Positions 48,047 to 59,813 of a stretch of DNA of 64,000 nt are shown one piece after another. The stretch is from Oscarella lobularis (Eukaryota; Porifera; Homoscleromorpha; Homosclerophorida; Oscarellidae). Under the pieces are notes generated by a model. It saw only the letters and a program-made list of their open reading frames with translations. It did no database searches and was not told where the DNA came from. The stretch is taken from NCBI RefSeq assembly GCF_947507565.1, contig NC_089189.1, positions 1,798,001-1,862,000 of the forward strand, in the 5' to 3' direction. The translations under genes were made by a program, and so were the position numbers. Position 1 is the first letter of the stretch. Each line of letters opens with the position of its first letter.

Positions 48047-49798
48047 AGAGGGTTTAGCTAAGACAACTGACTCTCGTCAATAATACAATAGCATTACAGC
48101 TGATTACGTCTCTTACTAACGCTAAGGGATACTATGGGTTGGATGTTAATTTTGGTAAACATAAATAAGACATGGAAAATACTTAAATAATATTATGAAT
48201 GTCATATTGACTCAAACCTGGATGTGGCACCGGCTTGGCTCATCAGCCTTCACTGCAAGACAGCTCGGCTACTACCTACGCTCTAGACGCGGATGTGACA
48301 CTGCATGAAATCATTCTCTATGAACGCTGCAGAGAGCTTCCCACCCTTCCCTATATAAGTTCTCGCCTACTCCACTGGGACCCCCTTTGTGGGATGCGAC
48401 AAGCTTCGCAGAGATTCAGATTCTTGTTCAAAGCGTCTCCTCGAAGACACGTATTTAGAAAATTCGAATATATCTAGCAAAGACAAGCTCTCCAACCTTC
48501 GCGCATGACTCTCAACACTGCAGACAGAGCTAGAATGGCATAAAAAACACGAAATACTTTTACCGTAGGAGGTAGGATACAGGCCAAGTGGCCTTACGCG
48601 GCCTCGAGCTAGAGGCTCGTCGTACGAGTGCCGAAAGGAAGGCGCAGAGCCACCGCATAAAGAGTTCGGTTCGTCTTCAATGCGAAGACGTATCTAAACC
48701 TAAATCGGACCACTTAGGAGTCTGCTCTGCTGCGCAGCAAAAGGAGAGGAGCGTCTTACGCCCAACTAACGGACGAGAGAGGCATTTGCCTCCAGAAACT
48801 TCGGATTCCTTTCCGCGAGTTCGAGTGACTCACCCGGATGTCTACGACAAACCCGGCAGAACGACTGCAGCGAAGACTCTAACGAAGCATAGATTCTCAA
48901 CTCGATTTTTCGTACTCGAAGACTATTTTCCGACGTGAGAACGAAGGTAGCTAAGAAAAACGACTCTCTGGTGTGTACCCGCTATCAACAAGGGCAGGCT
49001 CTCTGTCATCGGCGCTAAGCGGTGAGTCTGACTACCACACACGAGCCTAACGGAACAGTTTTTTCTCGCCAGTCTTTCTTGCCCTATAATTTCCCGTAGC
49101 CCACTTTGGAATATGTCCACTTTATCACGATTCTTAGGCACCCAATTAATACAGTATATAGCTAAGCTACCACTTGTATCCGGAACTACCCGAGGCTACT
49201 TTGACCACTAATGCGACAACGGGACCGTATTCCTGTCGATACGTTATTATATCGAGCATGTGACAAAGGAGAATTTTTTGAGACAGTGAACTGAGATGCT
49301 AAAAAACGATTCTTCAAATAAATGCACTAAGTTACATTAGTTTGACAACTCTACGGGCTACAACGTTTGGTGCAGGTAAAATTAGGTTCAAAATCGTTAT
49401 TCACCACATCATTTAAATACTTTCTAAAGATTTGAAGAGCATAAATATAGCTATCAATGCAGTAGACTTTGAAATTCAAAGAGATGAGGTTTCCTATTTG
49501 AGACCGTTCTTCATTATGGTGCATAAAACCGCACCTGAGCGGTTTTGTTCATTTTCCAGCCTTTTTCTTAGTCCACGTGTGTTTCAATAGCGCGCTAAGT
49601 TAACGTCATTAAAAAGTCACGAGTGTACAGTGAGTACGTAAGTGAGTAGAGGTGTGAGTAAGCAATCTCACTCTCAAGCAAATACTAGACACAGCGTTTA
49701 CCTTTCTCCGCTGTTCCCTCTGTTCCTTTCTGGAAACTCAACGAAGAGTCTTTTCATCCAAGTCTGAGGCGCTAAATCTCATTTGAGTCAAATCAGCA
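48047..49798. other. Spacer, upstream region of unit 7
   Basis: A 116-codon basic ORF (48588-48938) and others are open but unrecognised. The array intergenic module and the TAGTAAGAA leader are absent upstream of unit 7, so its promoter region differs from the 14-39 kb units. Confidence 0.35.
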
Positions 49799-52635
49799 AT
49801 GGCCATCGCTGCGTCACCTGAGCCTCGATGTGATCACGAGAGTGCGTTGATCGGCGATGAACTGTATCTCTTCGGCGGCACTAGCGTGAAGAGAAACTTC
49901 CTCCCGCGAGATGAGATCTGGTCTTGCAACATCCGAGTGGGGAGGAAATGGATTCGCCACTTCGCCAAAGGAAAGGATATTCCTCCTCCCTGTGAAGGAG
50001 CGCAATGCGTGGTCATCAATGGGATCATCTATTCGTACGGGGGAAGGAAGAAAGACAGAACTGATTTAGGAGAAGTGTTTGGCTTAGACCCAGAGAAGAT
50101 GAAATGGATCCAAGTAGCCACGCCTACTCATGGAAAAAAACCATGGGAACGCTATCAAGCTTGTTTGTGGGCCATTGGAGGAAGATTAATCATGTTCGGA
50201 GGAGGAAGCTGGGATTTTCCTGAAGATCGCCTTCAATCAGGAGCGTGCTATGATTGGTGGGTAAATAACGAAATCTTTGAATTTGTATTTGAAGGGGGAA
50301 AAGAAAAAGGTAGCCTGCATAAAATTTCAGAAAAATTCTTTAGTGTTGATGATGGACTAGGTCATTGGATGGATGTTGATTTAAGTGGAACAAGACCTGC
50401 AGGTCGCCGTAATTCGGGAACGGAAACAATTGATCAATATCGAGGATTACTTCATGGAGGATATGATAGAAATAGGTTCTTTAATGAGGCATTTGTGATT
50501 GATTTGAAAGAACAAGTACGTTTCAGTAATGTTTGACAATATTTAATAACTTTCTGTAGGCGTGGATTTGCCTTGATTTTCTTCCAAAACCGTCTGCTCG
50601 ATCTCATCACAGAGTTTGTCGATTGTCCAAAAAAGGATTCCAAGAAAGGACTTGCTTTCTTCTTGTTGGCGGATACAGCCCTGACAAATTTTCAGACTAC
50701 GTCTACCTTATTGACTTCGACAAAGAACGATCTTACCTGGTACATCTATTTGATATTTCATAAAATTGTGAATGACTTCATTATTAGTTGCACTTGAACC
50801 CGGAAAGAGCTCCTATTCATCTACATACCCTTCATTGTGCAGAGAATGAAGATGGATCTAGTCAGATCATTATATGTGGTGGTCAAGACTGGGACGATAA
50901 CGTGAAAGAAGTTCTTATGATATACACCATTGGTACTGATAAGATGTTTGAAAGATATTTAACCTATTTTTGTATTTTGTAGGCCCATCAGACGTGCAAA
51001 TTGAGTCTCAGATACTGCTTTCGAACGAACTGTTAACAAAAATGCGCGAAAGTGATTTGCAATCAATTCAGAAACTTCAAGGGGATTTAGAAGAAAAGAG
51101 GTGCTTATTTCTAAAATTCTATTTGGAGATAAAAACACACTTTGTAGAATAAAAGTTCTTGAAGTTCGAGAAGAGAGGTATGTACTGAAAATGAATGAGC
51201 AACGATTCTTCTTCTAGTTAAGTTTCACGTGATCACTGTGTTTCTAGAATCCAGTTTGCGGAAAAATGCAATATTCTGGAAAGAGAGAGCAGGCGAGCTG
51301 AAGAAGAAAAGATCCGTCTCACAGAACAAATTGCTGAGCTACGGTAAAACAATTGGAAACGTGGAATCTTCTGTCACATAATAGAAACTGCAGGAGGCAA
51401 TGCCTAGTTTTAGAGGAGCAAAAAGGAAAAAACGAACAAGAAAAGATGCGTCTTGCAGAAGAAATGACTGACCTGCGGTAAAGCAATCTGTGTAAGATTC
51501 TTCAGATAAGTATCAAGGCCTCTTCAGACACACATGTCGTGAGCTTGAGACGTCAATGGGTAACAAAGCTGACGCTTTCGAAGTTCAAACGTAAACCATA
51601 ATTTGTGTAATCTCCTGCAAATAATATTTTCTCTAGGAGGGAGCTTAATGAAGCACAAGAGAGCCTTGAGCAATTTAGGAATGGGCTCAGCATTCGTTCA
51701 GCTCAAGTTTGCCTCACTGATGAAAAACTTGGTTCTGGAGCATATGCCGGTAGGCAATGATATGCCCTAGTTAATTAATTAAATAAAACATTATCTTCGC
51801 GACTTTAGACGTAATTATTGGTCGTTGGCATGGAATTCCAGTTGCTATAAAAAAATTCCACGCTCTTATCACAACCCCAAGAACGATACCGACATTTCAA
51901 AGGGAAGTTCTTACAGCAAGTCGACTCCATCATCCCAACATCATCCGCGTGTGTGGTGCTGTAATGGAGGTGGGAATTCCCTTTCAAATTCTTTCCGAAT
52001 TGCTTGAGGGATCAGTGAGCGAGGTCATTGATGCAGCTCACTCATCTCAAACCTATCTCTCCCAATACGAGCAGCTCTCTATTGCCGTCGAGATGGCGTC
52101 AGCTATTACTTATCTTCACGAGCTTCGTCCTTCTCCTTACGTTCATGGAGATATTCGTCCAACAAACGTGTTGGTGACGAGAGATATGAGAGTGAAAGTA
52201 GCTGATTTGGGAGCCACCCATGTGGTGGAGAGTTCCAAATCAGCGGGGCCTCTCAGTCCCCAATATCTCGCTCCTGAACGAAAACTACCCAAGGAGGCAC
52301 ACAACTCGTTGCCTAGTGACGTATACAGTCTAGGTGTTTCTCTCATGGAGATTTTCACCGGGGAGGGGCCTGTCCCGGAAGAGAGGAACAGACAGCTGGC
52401 ACTTTTGAAATGTCGCCATCGCCTGCACATGATCTGCTCAAGGATGATTTCTAGTGATAAAGAGATTGAATGTAGGCCTTCGACTTCAGACTGCTCGGCA
52501 GCTTTATTACGGGAAAAGGAGGACGTCGTTGAGAACGGGTGTCTTGAGTTGAAGAGAACGGTCAAAGGGAAATTTAAAGGAAAGGGAGAAAATCGGCGTC
52601 ACAAAGTTGTTCTCTCAGATTATTTTCATTTGTAA
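49799..52635 (+). CDS. Kelch - coiled coil - TKL-like kinase, array unit 7
   Basis: Exons: 49799-50309, 50361-50515, 50560-50739, 50788-50932 and 50983-51100 (Kelch; LFGGT, SYGGR, MFGGG, LLHGG, LVGGY, CGGQ). Short coiled-coil exons lie between 51148 and 51592, then 51637-51749 and kinase 51809-52635 (stop TAA). It is more diverged than units 1-6: the kinase has VAIKKF, HGDIRPTNVL (Gly, as in the minus-strand kinase-ZU5 gene), DLG and APE, and ends KVVLSDYFHL. The intron at 50310-50360 is 51 bases and stop-free in frame, so retention would only insert 17 residues. All exons are open. It is separated from the main array by about 11 kb of unrelated genes, suggesting an older duplication or a translocated member. 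Confidence 0.85.
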
Positions 52636-53453
52636 ACTCAACGCACTCGTAACTGATAACGATTTCCAGACTTTCTCCAGTCTCAATGAATTAATTGGTT
52701 TTCCAAAACTAGACGTTTCTCTTGTCGCATAGTGAGTAGGTGCATGATATGTCGCAATTGTTGAGAGGTATATATGCACGTTGGTGGGACGTATGATTTT
52801 GCACTCTTCCTATAAAGTGAACAATAAAAACAAGGTAGGTGTGTTCAATAATTTACCTCAGAAAGGGTCGAATTGAAAAGAGTCGAATTGAAAAGAGGCG
52901 AATTCAAAAGGCCAAAACGTTTGTTCCTGTCGATGCAAGCGGATCCGCACTTGTTCTTTTCCGAGTCCACATTCCGAAGAGCCCATCGACATTTGACGTT
53001 GTCGAAATCGGAATCGGCGTTTAGAATCATCAGTCGGTACTCGCAACCAAGTCTGGCAGTCAGTAATGGAACCATGGCGGCGAAGGGATTTGATTGATCT
53101 CCCCGAGATTGACGACGCCCGCTGGGCGCGAGACAAATGATATCCGCGATTGAAATCGAATGCTTTCTTCAAAAGTGTTCAGCGTTTCGGTCCAACAGCA
53201 GTCGAGATTCCTATGTATAGGAAGGAAGAGTCATATCCGTATATCCTATATATCTACCTCCTCTGGAGGGGATAGAGAGAGTGGGGAGCAAGGGGCAGGG
53301 AGGGGGTTCAGCGGGGAGGCGGGCTTGCGCTATATACAACTACAAGGTGTATGTTCATCGCATCTACGTGCTACAATACGTAAAAGAAGTGAACGGCACC
53401 ACAATGAAGAGGACTAGCTTGCTGAACTCGCTGCTTTCGGCTCAGGAGAGTTA
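52636..53453. other. Spacer between unit 7 and the ROCO gene
   Basis: A short purine-rich tandem (AAAGRGTCGAATTG-like, three copies) lies at 52860-52905. An AG-rich stretch occurs at 53265-53330. Short ORFs only; no gene is supported. This is the common 3' side of two convergent genes. Confidence 0.4.
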
Positions 53454-56400
53454 TCAGTCGTCATCACTCCTTTTGACGTACTCTTCTTGTATTGCTCTTC
53501 TGCTAAAACCCGATATCTCACAGGCGTTTAGCAGCGCTCTAACATTTCCGGCATTCTTTAGTGGACTATTCTTCCAGCTGTCGAGGATGCTCATTAATCT
53601 GACAAAGTTTTTGTCTGTATCCTGTTTAATCTGTTTTATTTCTTTCTGATCCAGACCTAATTCCAATCCCACCACTTCCCAAGATGTTTGGCAAACTTCA
53701 CAGATTGCGAGAAATAGCTGGTGGTTTGCCTCTGTAATAGATATACATGTAGAACCTGCAGTCAATCAAACAAAAAATATTTAATATCAGCCTAATGCCT
53801 TCTTCGCTCACCTTCTTCTTTCTCACAAACATCGACGTACCAGCTGTTTATTTTCTGAAAGTCTTCTTTTTTAAGTTGCAATCGTTTTTCGAATATGTTA
53901 TACATTTTGGCGTCCTTAGGCGAGTACTCGTCCGTCTTATTCCAATTCGTAATTACCGGAATTCTCTTAAGATCGACATCCAAGCTTTCGTCGACACGTA
54001 GGGGTTTCACAAGTTGACAGCATATGCTATACTTGAAGCCTCGCATGCCTTGCAGGCATACAGCTCTCATGTGCGTGAATAGCTCTTCTCTGATTGAACT
54101 TAGGAAACCTGAGCTGCGTCTAGTTGAATCTCCTTCGTTTATGAAACCTACGGTCAAAGCGATCCATTTTCCTCGCCTGTGATACAGCAGTTCAACTTCA
54201 ACTGAAAGACAAACTTCAGGATTTCCATTTCTGATACTACTCAAATGTTTGCTTACCTTCAACAGATGTTGATTTGTCGTCTTGAGCGAGAAAGATGCAT
54301 CGATGACGAGAGAGCTGCGGACGTTTCGGACAAGACTGTAGGAAACGAGTAACAAGGCGGAAAAATAACGATTCTGGGACAAATTTTAGTTCCGTTGGAA
54401 CGATGGTGAGAGGACATGGAAGACCGGAAGAGTGTTCGTGATTTTCCCAAAGGGTACTAGACTCTTCGACGGACTCCTCGATGGACGTTCTCAGCATTGA
54501 AGGAACATAGAACTCGCCTGTTTCTGATCCTTCAACAGGTGTGACAATGTCAAGAAGTGTTAGAAGTCGTATAACGAGTCTGTTTTCTTCAAGCACCTCT
54601 GGGCTAATTTCAGTCGACGTTTGGCTGGCTGCGAGTTGGTTGTCAGAGGCGTGACTTCGCATTTGATTTAGACGATAGTCCAGTAGGTCTTTCGACATTA
54701 TGCCTTTATCTTTTAGCGTTGTCCACTTTTGCAGCATATTGGGACCGGGTGTTTCCGCTGTTACAAACGCTGACAGCGCTTTTACTACCCACATGGGACT
54801 TGTGAGAACGTCGTCCTTCAAACCGTCCACTTCCGGATAATAGAGAATCGCTCCAACGTTGGCGAGATACTGGAGCGCAACCAAAACTTCATCACGGTCT
54901 CTAATGTCGCAGATGTCGGGATGCTGAGCAAGCAGAACTATTTCGTCTACTTTGGCGCAGACTGTTCCCATGTCTTGGCTCCACCGAAGTAGAAGCAGTT
55001 CAAGGTAGACCCATAATAAAGGCTGTTTGTTCCGTCGACTCCAGTAAGTCTTCGTCCTGCTGTCTACTCGCTTTCGAATTTCATTCACAGTTTGACAAGG
55101 AGAGGCGGAACCAGACACGGAATTGTCTATTAAAAAAATTCTTTGAGCAAAGTGAACAAACTCGCGGAAGTTGCCATCATCTCTCTTCTTCTCGTTCCCC
55201 TTTGGCAAAACGATATGTTTGACAAATTTACTGCCTTTGAGGAGGTCCTCTAAAAGGTTCCCTTGCATATTTAGCCATTGTTTTACAGTTTCTGCATTGG
55301 GAAACTCTCTTTTTTGCTGTCTAACACGTCACGGTGGGACCCAATAGCAAAGACAGGAGGAGGATCAACTTCTTCGTCTTCGCCCAGCCAATGTTTGTCT
55401 CTGTCCGTCTCTTCGTGGGCCGCAGCTATTGAGCCCAACCAATAGAGCGGAAAGTCCCCGTTTTTGCGGATCCATCCCAATGCCTCGCCTTCGACGCCAT
55501 TAGATGCGCGAGAAGATTCTGCTTTATCAGACAACGACCTTGAAATGTCCATCACTACCATGTACATGTACAGACCAAATTTCCGGTTGTTTGGCATAAG
55601 CGCTGAATGAGTTGCCAAATAAACCTCCTGCCCACCCAAATCCCATATGTCGCGAATGCAGAAAGGCTGCGTGCTAAGATGCTCTTCACTCGGTTTAGCC
55701 TCGCGGAATCCTTCCAACAATCGCTTCTGATTTGCTGTTAGGGTTTTAGCTATCATGCCAACAGCTCTCAATTTGTCATTAAGTGGTTCTTCTCGACGAG
55801 TCAGCTTTACTTCCGGTGTTGCAGGGAGATGCTCTGCCATGTTAGAGCTGGGCTGCTCCGCAACGTCAGATGAGCCTTCCTTCAAGCTTGTAGGCAAATC
55901 CGACTGCTGCTTAATGCCGTAGCAAACTTTTGCTACAAGAGGATCTAAGTGGGTTCTTCGTTCGATGCTTTTCCAGCCGATAGCTGTTGCATGCGTCATT
56001 TCCAAGGCCGCTCCTTCCGTGCTGGCTTTTCCTTCCTCGAATGGTCTGTCTAGAAGAGAATCGACAAGACACGACTTTCCGGCTCCGTCTTGACCGACTA
56101 CAGTGACACGACAGCGGTTCACTGCAACTGAGCCACGCTTTAGGGCGTTGTCATATATTTGCTGAAAGTGATCTTCGGTGTTTTCATCCCAAGATAATTC
56201 CGAGTCTCTAAACTTTTTATGAAATGATATGAGCATTGCTGTCGCTACTTCAATATTTTCAGTTGGAATTTGAAGCAATTGAGACAGTGTCGTTGACAGC
56301 TCTTCGCGTGCTTTCTCCATATCCAAGTTTCCCGTTAGACTTATTCCCAACAGGGGTTCTGGACGTGGTACGATTCCCCCGTACAAATAGACTACAGGCC

Positions 56401-56904
56401 TTCGGACGTCGACTGAAGGAACAAACTGATTAATAATTTCAAACGTGCCCTGTGGAAACGCGCCCTCAAGAATGGTGCGTACAACGTCATTACATTCGTT
56501 AGATCTCCACTTATTTATGAGGGTCCAATGAATTTCATTGACTACTAGCTGCTCCGTAAAACTAGGGTGTGTGGCAAAATATCGAAGAAAAAGACGCGTA
56601 GACCGTTGAACTGCGGCTCTAGTAATATATTCAAGCAAAATCAGTTCTTCCGGTACAGTTCCGAGAGCGCCGCAGAACGAATCGAAGCTTCCAGGTGGTT
56701 TTGATTTTAGAAGAGACATCATATTCCTAGCTACGTCCGATTTGCCGAGAGACTGATTTGAGCGCCGAAGTGTCTCGTACTGAACTTTGGTTAAGCAATC
56801 GATTGCAAAAGACGCTCAAGAAACTCGTCGCTAATAACAGCAGCAAGCAAAGGCACAACGCGACCCAAGACAGTACCGAGACATGACCATTTTGGATCTT
56901 CCAT
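53454..56904 (-). CDS. CARD - ROCO (Roc-COR GTPase) - Death domain protein
   Basis: A large minus-strand exon (54257-56904) is followed by 53812-54201 and 53454-53755. The start ATG at 56902-56904 opens a CARD-like helical domain (ISDEFLERLLQ, QYETLRRSNQSLGKSDVA, MMSLLKSKPPGSFDSF; about residues 1-90). A long helical segment leads to the Roc GTPase: P-loop GQDGAGKSCL, G3 DLGGQE and G4-like IGSHRDVL. The COR region includes MWVVKALSAFV. The last exon is a Death domain (SWEVVGLELGLD, ALLNACEISGFSRRAI). ROCO proteins dimerise through COR and act as GTP-dependent switches; CARD and Death are homotypic adaptors in apoptotic or inflammatory complexes. Two frame breaks need one base each: near 56800 in the CARD, and at a T6 run (55310-55315) between Roc and COR. 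I favour assembly error for the latter. Total length is about 1125 residues. Confidence 0.8.
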
Positions 56905-57149
56905 AGCGTGATTGGCTTTAAGAGGGTGCTGTACACCAGAGAGTCGCTCTTTAGATTCTTCCAAGGAAGCTGATAAAGCGCGCTACAGAGAAGACCCTAC
57001 TCGAGCAGCAAAGGCAATCGCCCGACGTTCTTCGCCGTTTTTCGATCACTCAACCGGGAAAAGAAGCAGAGGATCTCATCTGAGCTTCTTTCGATGAGCT
57101 CTATTGCAGCAAAGCGTAGACTAGACCTTAGCCGCTCCATCTAAGACAA

Positions 57150-57860
57150 GGTGAACGAGCTTTCATTTCTCGTCCGTACGTTCACGGCGATATTTGTCCG
57201 ACGAACGTGCTTGTGACGAAAGATATAGCGAAGGCATCCGATTTGGGAGCGCCGCTCCAGAACGAAAGTTCAGATCGAGAAACATGTTTCAAAAGCTTTA
57301 TTATAGAGATGAATTATAAATACAATTTTCACTAGAGCTGGAAACCCGCCACTCCCAAGACATTGCTGTTCTTCGGAGAAACAATGACGCTCAGAGGTAT
57401 AGTTGTATTATCAGCTTATCTTCTATCATGTGACGATAGCCTTCTTGTTTCAGAACTGATTTGGAAGCTCAATGCAGAGATCTGCAGAAAGAGAACGTTT
57501 GCCTCAATGAAGATCTTTAGAGCACAATGTAAATTTCTATCAAGATATATACATTTCTAACTACACTTTTTAAATTTCGACAGGTGACGAACAAAGAGCT
57601 TCAGCGAGTGGCTCCTTACCTTATCGACACTTGGAAAGAGTTATCTCGTCGTATGCTAGGAGAGAAAGAGAACAAGGCTGCGTTAGAAGAGAAGCACACA
57701 AGGGCAGCCCAAAAGAACGCGTTTGCTCAACAGCTGGCACAACTTCAGTGGGTGTGACGCAGCGGTTTGGAACATCTGTATAGTTCTCGTTAGATGTCCG
57801 GTCTTTCATCGGCGAGCTGCAGAGGAGGTCTTTGGAGTTCGCGCATTTTGACAAGTTCAA
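57150..57860 (+). pseudogene. Relic of a kinase / coiled-coil / Death member of the family
   Basis: At 57165-57275 a piece of the family kinase is readable (RPYVHGDICPTNVLVTKD, then a shortened stretch to SDLG and APE-like AAPERK) with an internal deletion. Coiled-coil exon remnants follow at about 57330-57395 and 57453-57525, closely matching those of the unit at 59814 (ETRHSQDIAVLRRNNDA). From 57583 a Death domain copy reads NKELQRVAPYLIDTWKELSR before frameshifts. Order and content show that kinase, coiled-coil and Death modules were once adjacent here. No complete frame survives. Confidence 0.7.
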
Positions 57861-58884
57861 GATGATGTCGGTCAGGGTCAATAATATATGTTTTAAATAA
57901 TTAATTCTATCAATGCTTGTTTTGGTTTGTGTAGTATGGCGCTCTGGTTCGCATCGTCTTCTTATTGTCTTAGCATCTTTTGAACGACGCATTTCTTATT
58001 ACTGACGTTTAATATGGATTTACATATCTGGGGAACAAAGTCCTGTGTCCGAGTGGTGGAGAGTCACTCGAGTCCTTGGAGGGAATAGGAGATGTTTTCC
58101 AAAGTCGCTTTTGTCGTTTCTATTGCCTGCGGGCTTGAGATATGGCCGGAGGCCGAGGTGCCGAACGATGCTCCTTGGACAAAGAATACCGGTAAAAGAT
58201 AGTGCTAGATATATAGCTCCAGTTAGTTTAGATTGTGGGTTATTGTGTACCTGTGAGATGTAAAATGTTCTGGTTCTAATACCATGATGAGGGCACGCCG
58301 ACAACTTCTATATATAGGTAGGTGACATGTATTTATTACGTAAGATGGATCCGGGTTATCAGCCTTTTTTATTCTGCTCTGTTTCGCGTTCAACAGCGTT
58401 TCCGTACCTTTGCGAGATCAGAAAGTTTGGCCCAGGCGTCGCGCGTATTCCAGGTTCTCAAACGTTCAAACCAATTTTCAAGGAAGCTATACGTAAGATT
58501 GAAACCCTCAGGCTTCAAGTTTCGTTATGTATGCGTTCACTTTTAGACGTGAGCTAGTAGAGAAATTCTGCAAAGCCATCGCCACACGCTCGCTCCTAAA
58601 TCGCAAGCGGCTCGTATACGCACACCGCCGTTCATATATAGACGTAGAGCTAGAGATAGTTTCGGTACTCGGACAGTATCGATTCTCGAACACGTTCACA
58701 CGTTCTCTGCTTCACAGAGTTGGCCGAGTTTTAGTTATTTTGTTATTTCAAAAGCCTAAATGAATAGCTTCTCTGCCACCCTAGCTAGCCATGCATCGAG
58801 GCGCACCAAGAAACTGAAAGGGCTTGGTTTGTTTTGTTTTCCCTTAATTTAATCTCGGAGGTCTGCAATCATATCCGGACAACG
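57861..58884. other. Spacer, no supported gene
   Basis: Short overlapping ORFs on both strands (up to 94 codons) without recognisable domains or splice structure. Nothing else is seen. Confidence 0.35.
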
Positions 58885-59601
58885 GGCTTTCCTCGTTAAC
58901 CGTGAAATGAGTACAAAAGCCGCATACAATTCGAAAGCTCTAACCTTGAGTTTGCTGATCCGACCAACGGTCGCGGAGCAAATCGAGTTTCTAAACATGT
59001 CAGCTCTGAATCCAAAGTCGGACACCCTATATTCTTTCCAACCGGATTCTCTTCAACGACTCATGTAAGTTGAATGCCAGAATGATATTAACGTCTATAG
59101 TAGAAGAAGACAAGAAAAGTGACCTTATTAGAGGCAAAATCTACGGTACCGTACTCGAAACCTTACTTTGCGTTCTTCTAACCACTCGAGTGTTTTATCG
59201 CGTGACACCGATCTCAACCCTAGAAGCTATTTTAGCGACGTTTTCTAATATCTTGCGCCCTTTCTAGCAGTTTTAGAAAAATAGGTTACAATAACACTAA
59301 CAACGGTTGTCCGTACAATTTCTCAAAATTATGTAACTTTCAGCCTTTTTTTGTTTCCTTCTTTCATAGACGTTACTATCATTAGACTACTCGACTTACA
59401 TGAGTCGTTGAAGAGAATCCGGTTGAGAAAATAGGGTGTCTGACTTTGGAATCAGAGGTGGCTATGTTTAATTAGACTCGATTTTCTCCGTGAGCATTGT
59501 TCGGATTGGCCCACTCTAAGCGGCATTGGACAGAGCAAGGTTAGGGCGTTCGATTGATGTGCGGCGTTTGTACTCAAAGTGTACGGTTTACGAGGGAAGC
59601 C
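58885..59601. mobile_element. Foldback-type element with long diverged inverted repeats
   Basis: 58885-59070 and 59394-59601 are inverted copies. For example, ACACCCTAT, AACCGGATTCTCTTCAACG and ACTCATGTAAGT in the left arm occur reverse-complemented in the right arm. The arms are about 185-205 bases, diverged and with indels, so the element is old. The 320-base centre has only a 65-codon ORF (59070-59267). No target duplication could be identified. Confidence 0.65.
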
Positions 59602-59813
59602 AATTATCCTGTTTAATCGTTGATTCGAGTCGGCGCCGCCTCTTCCGTTTATAGAGATCGCTCATCCATCGTTAACATTACACGCCTAAAGGTGGAATTA
59701 AATGTCGCACAAAGCTTTAACAGCACGACTCAACGTTGATTCGATTTTTGTAGAATTGCTTCTTTTCCCTAACGAATAAAACATTTTTAGGAGTTTTTAA
59801 ATTGAACGACGAG

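Noticed and set aside
48588-48938. 116-codon ORF upstream of unit 7
   Set aside because: Arg/Ser-rich composition without domain or splice evidence; not supported as a gene.
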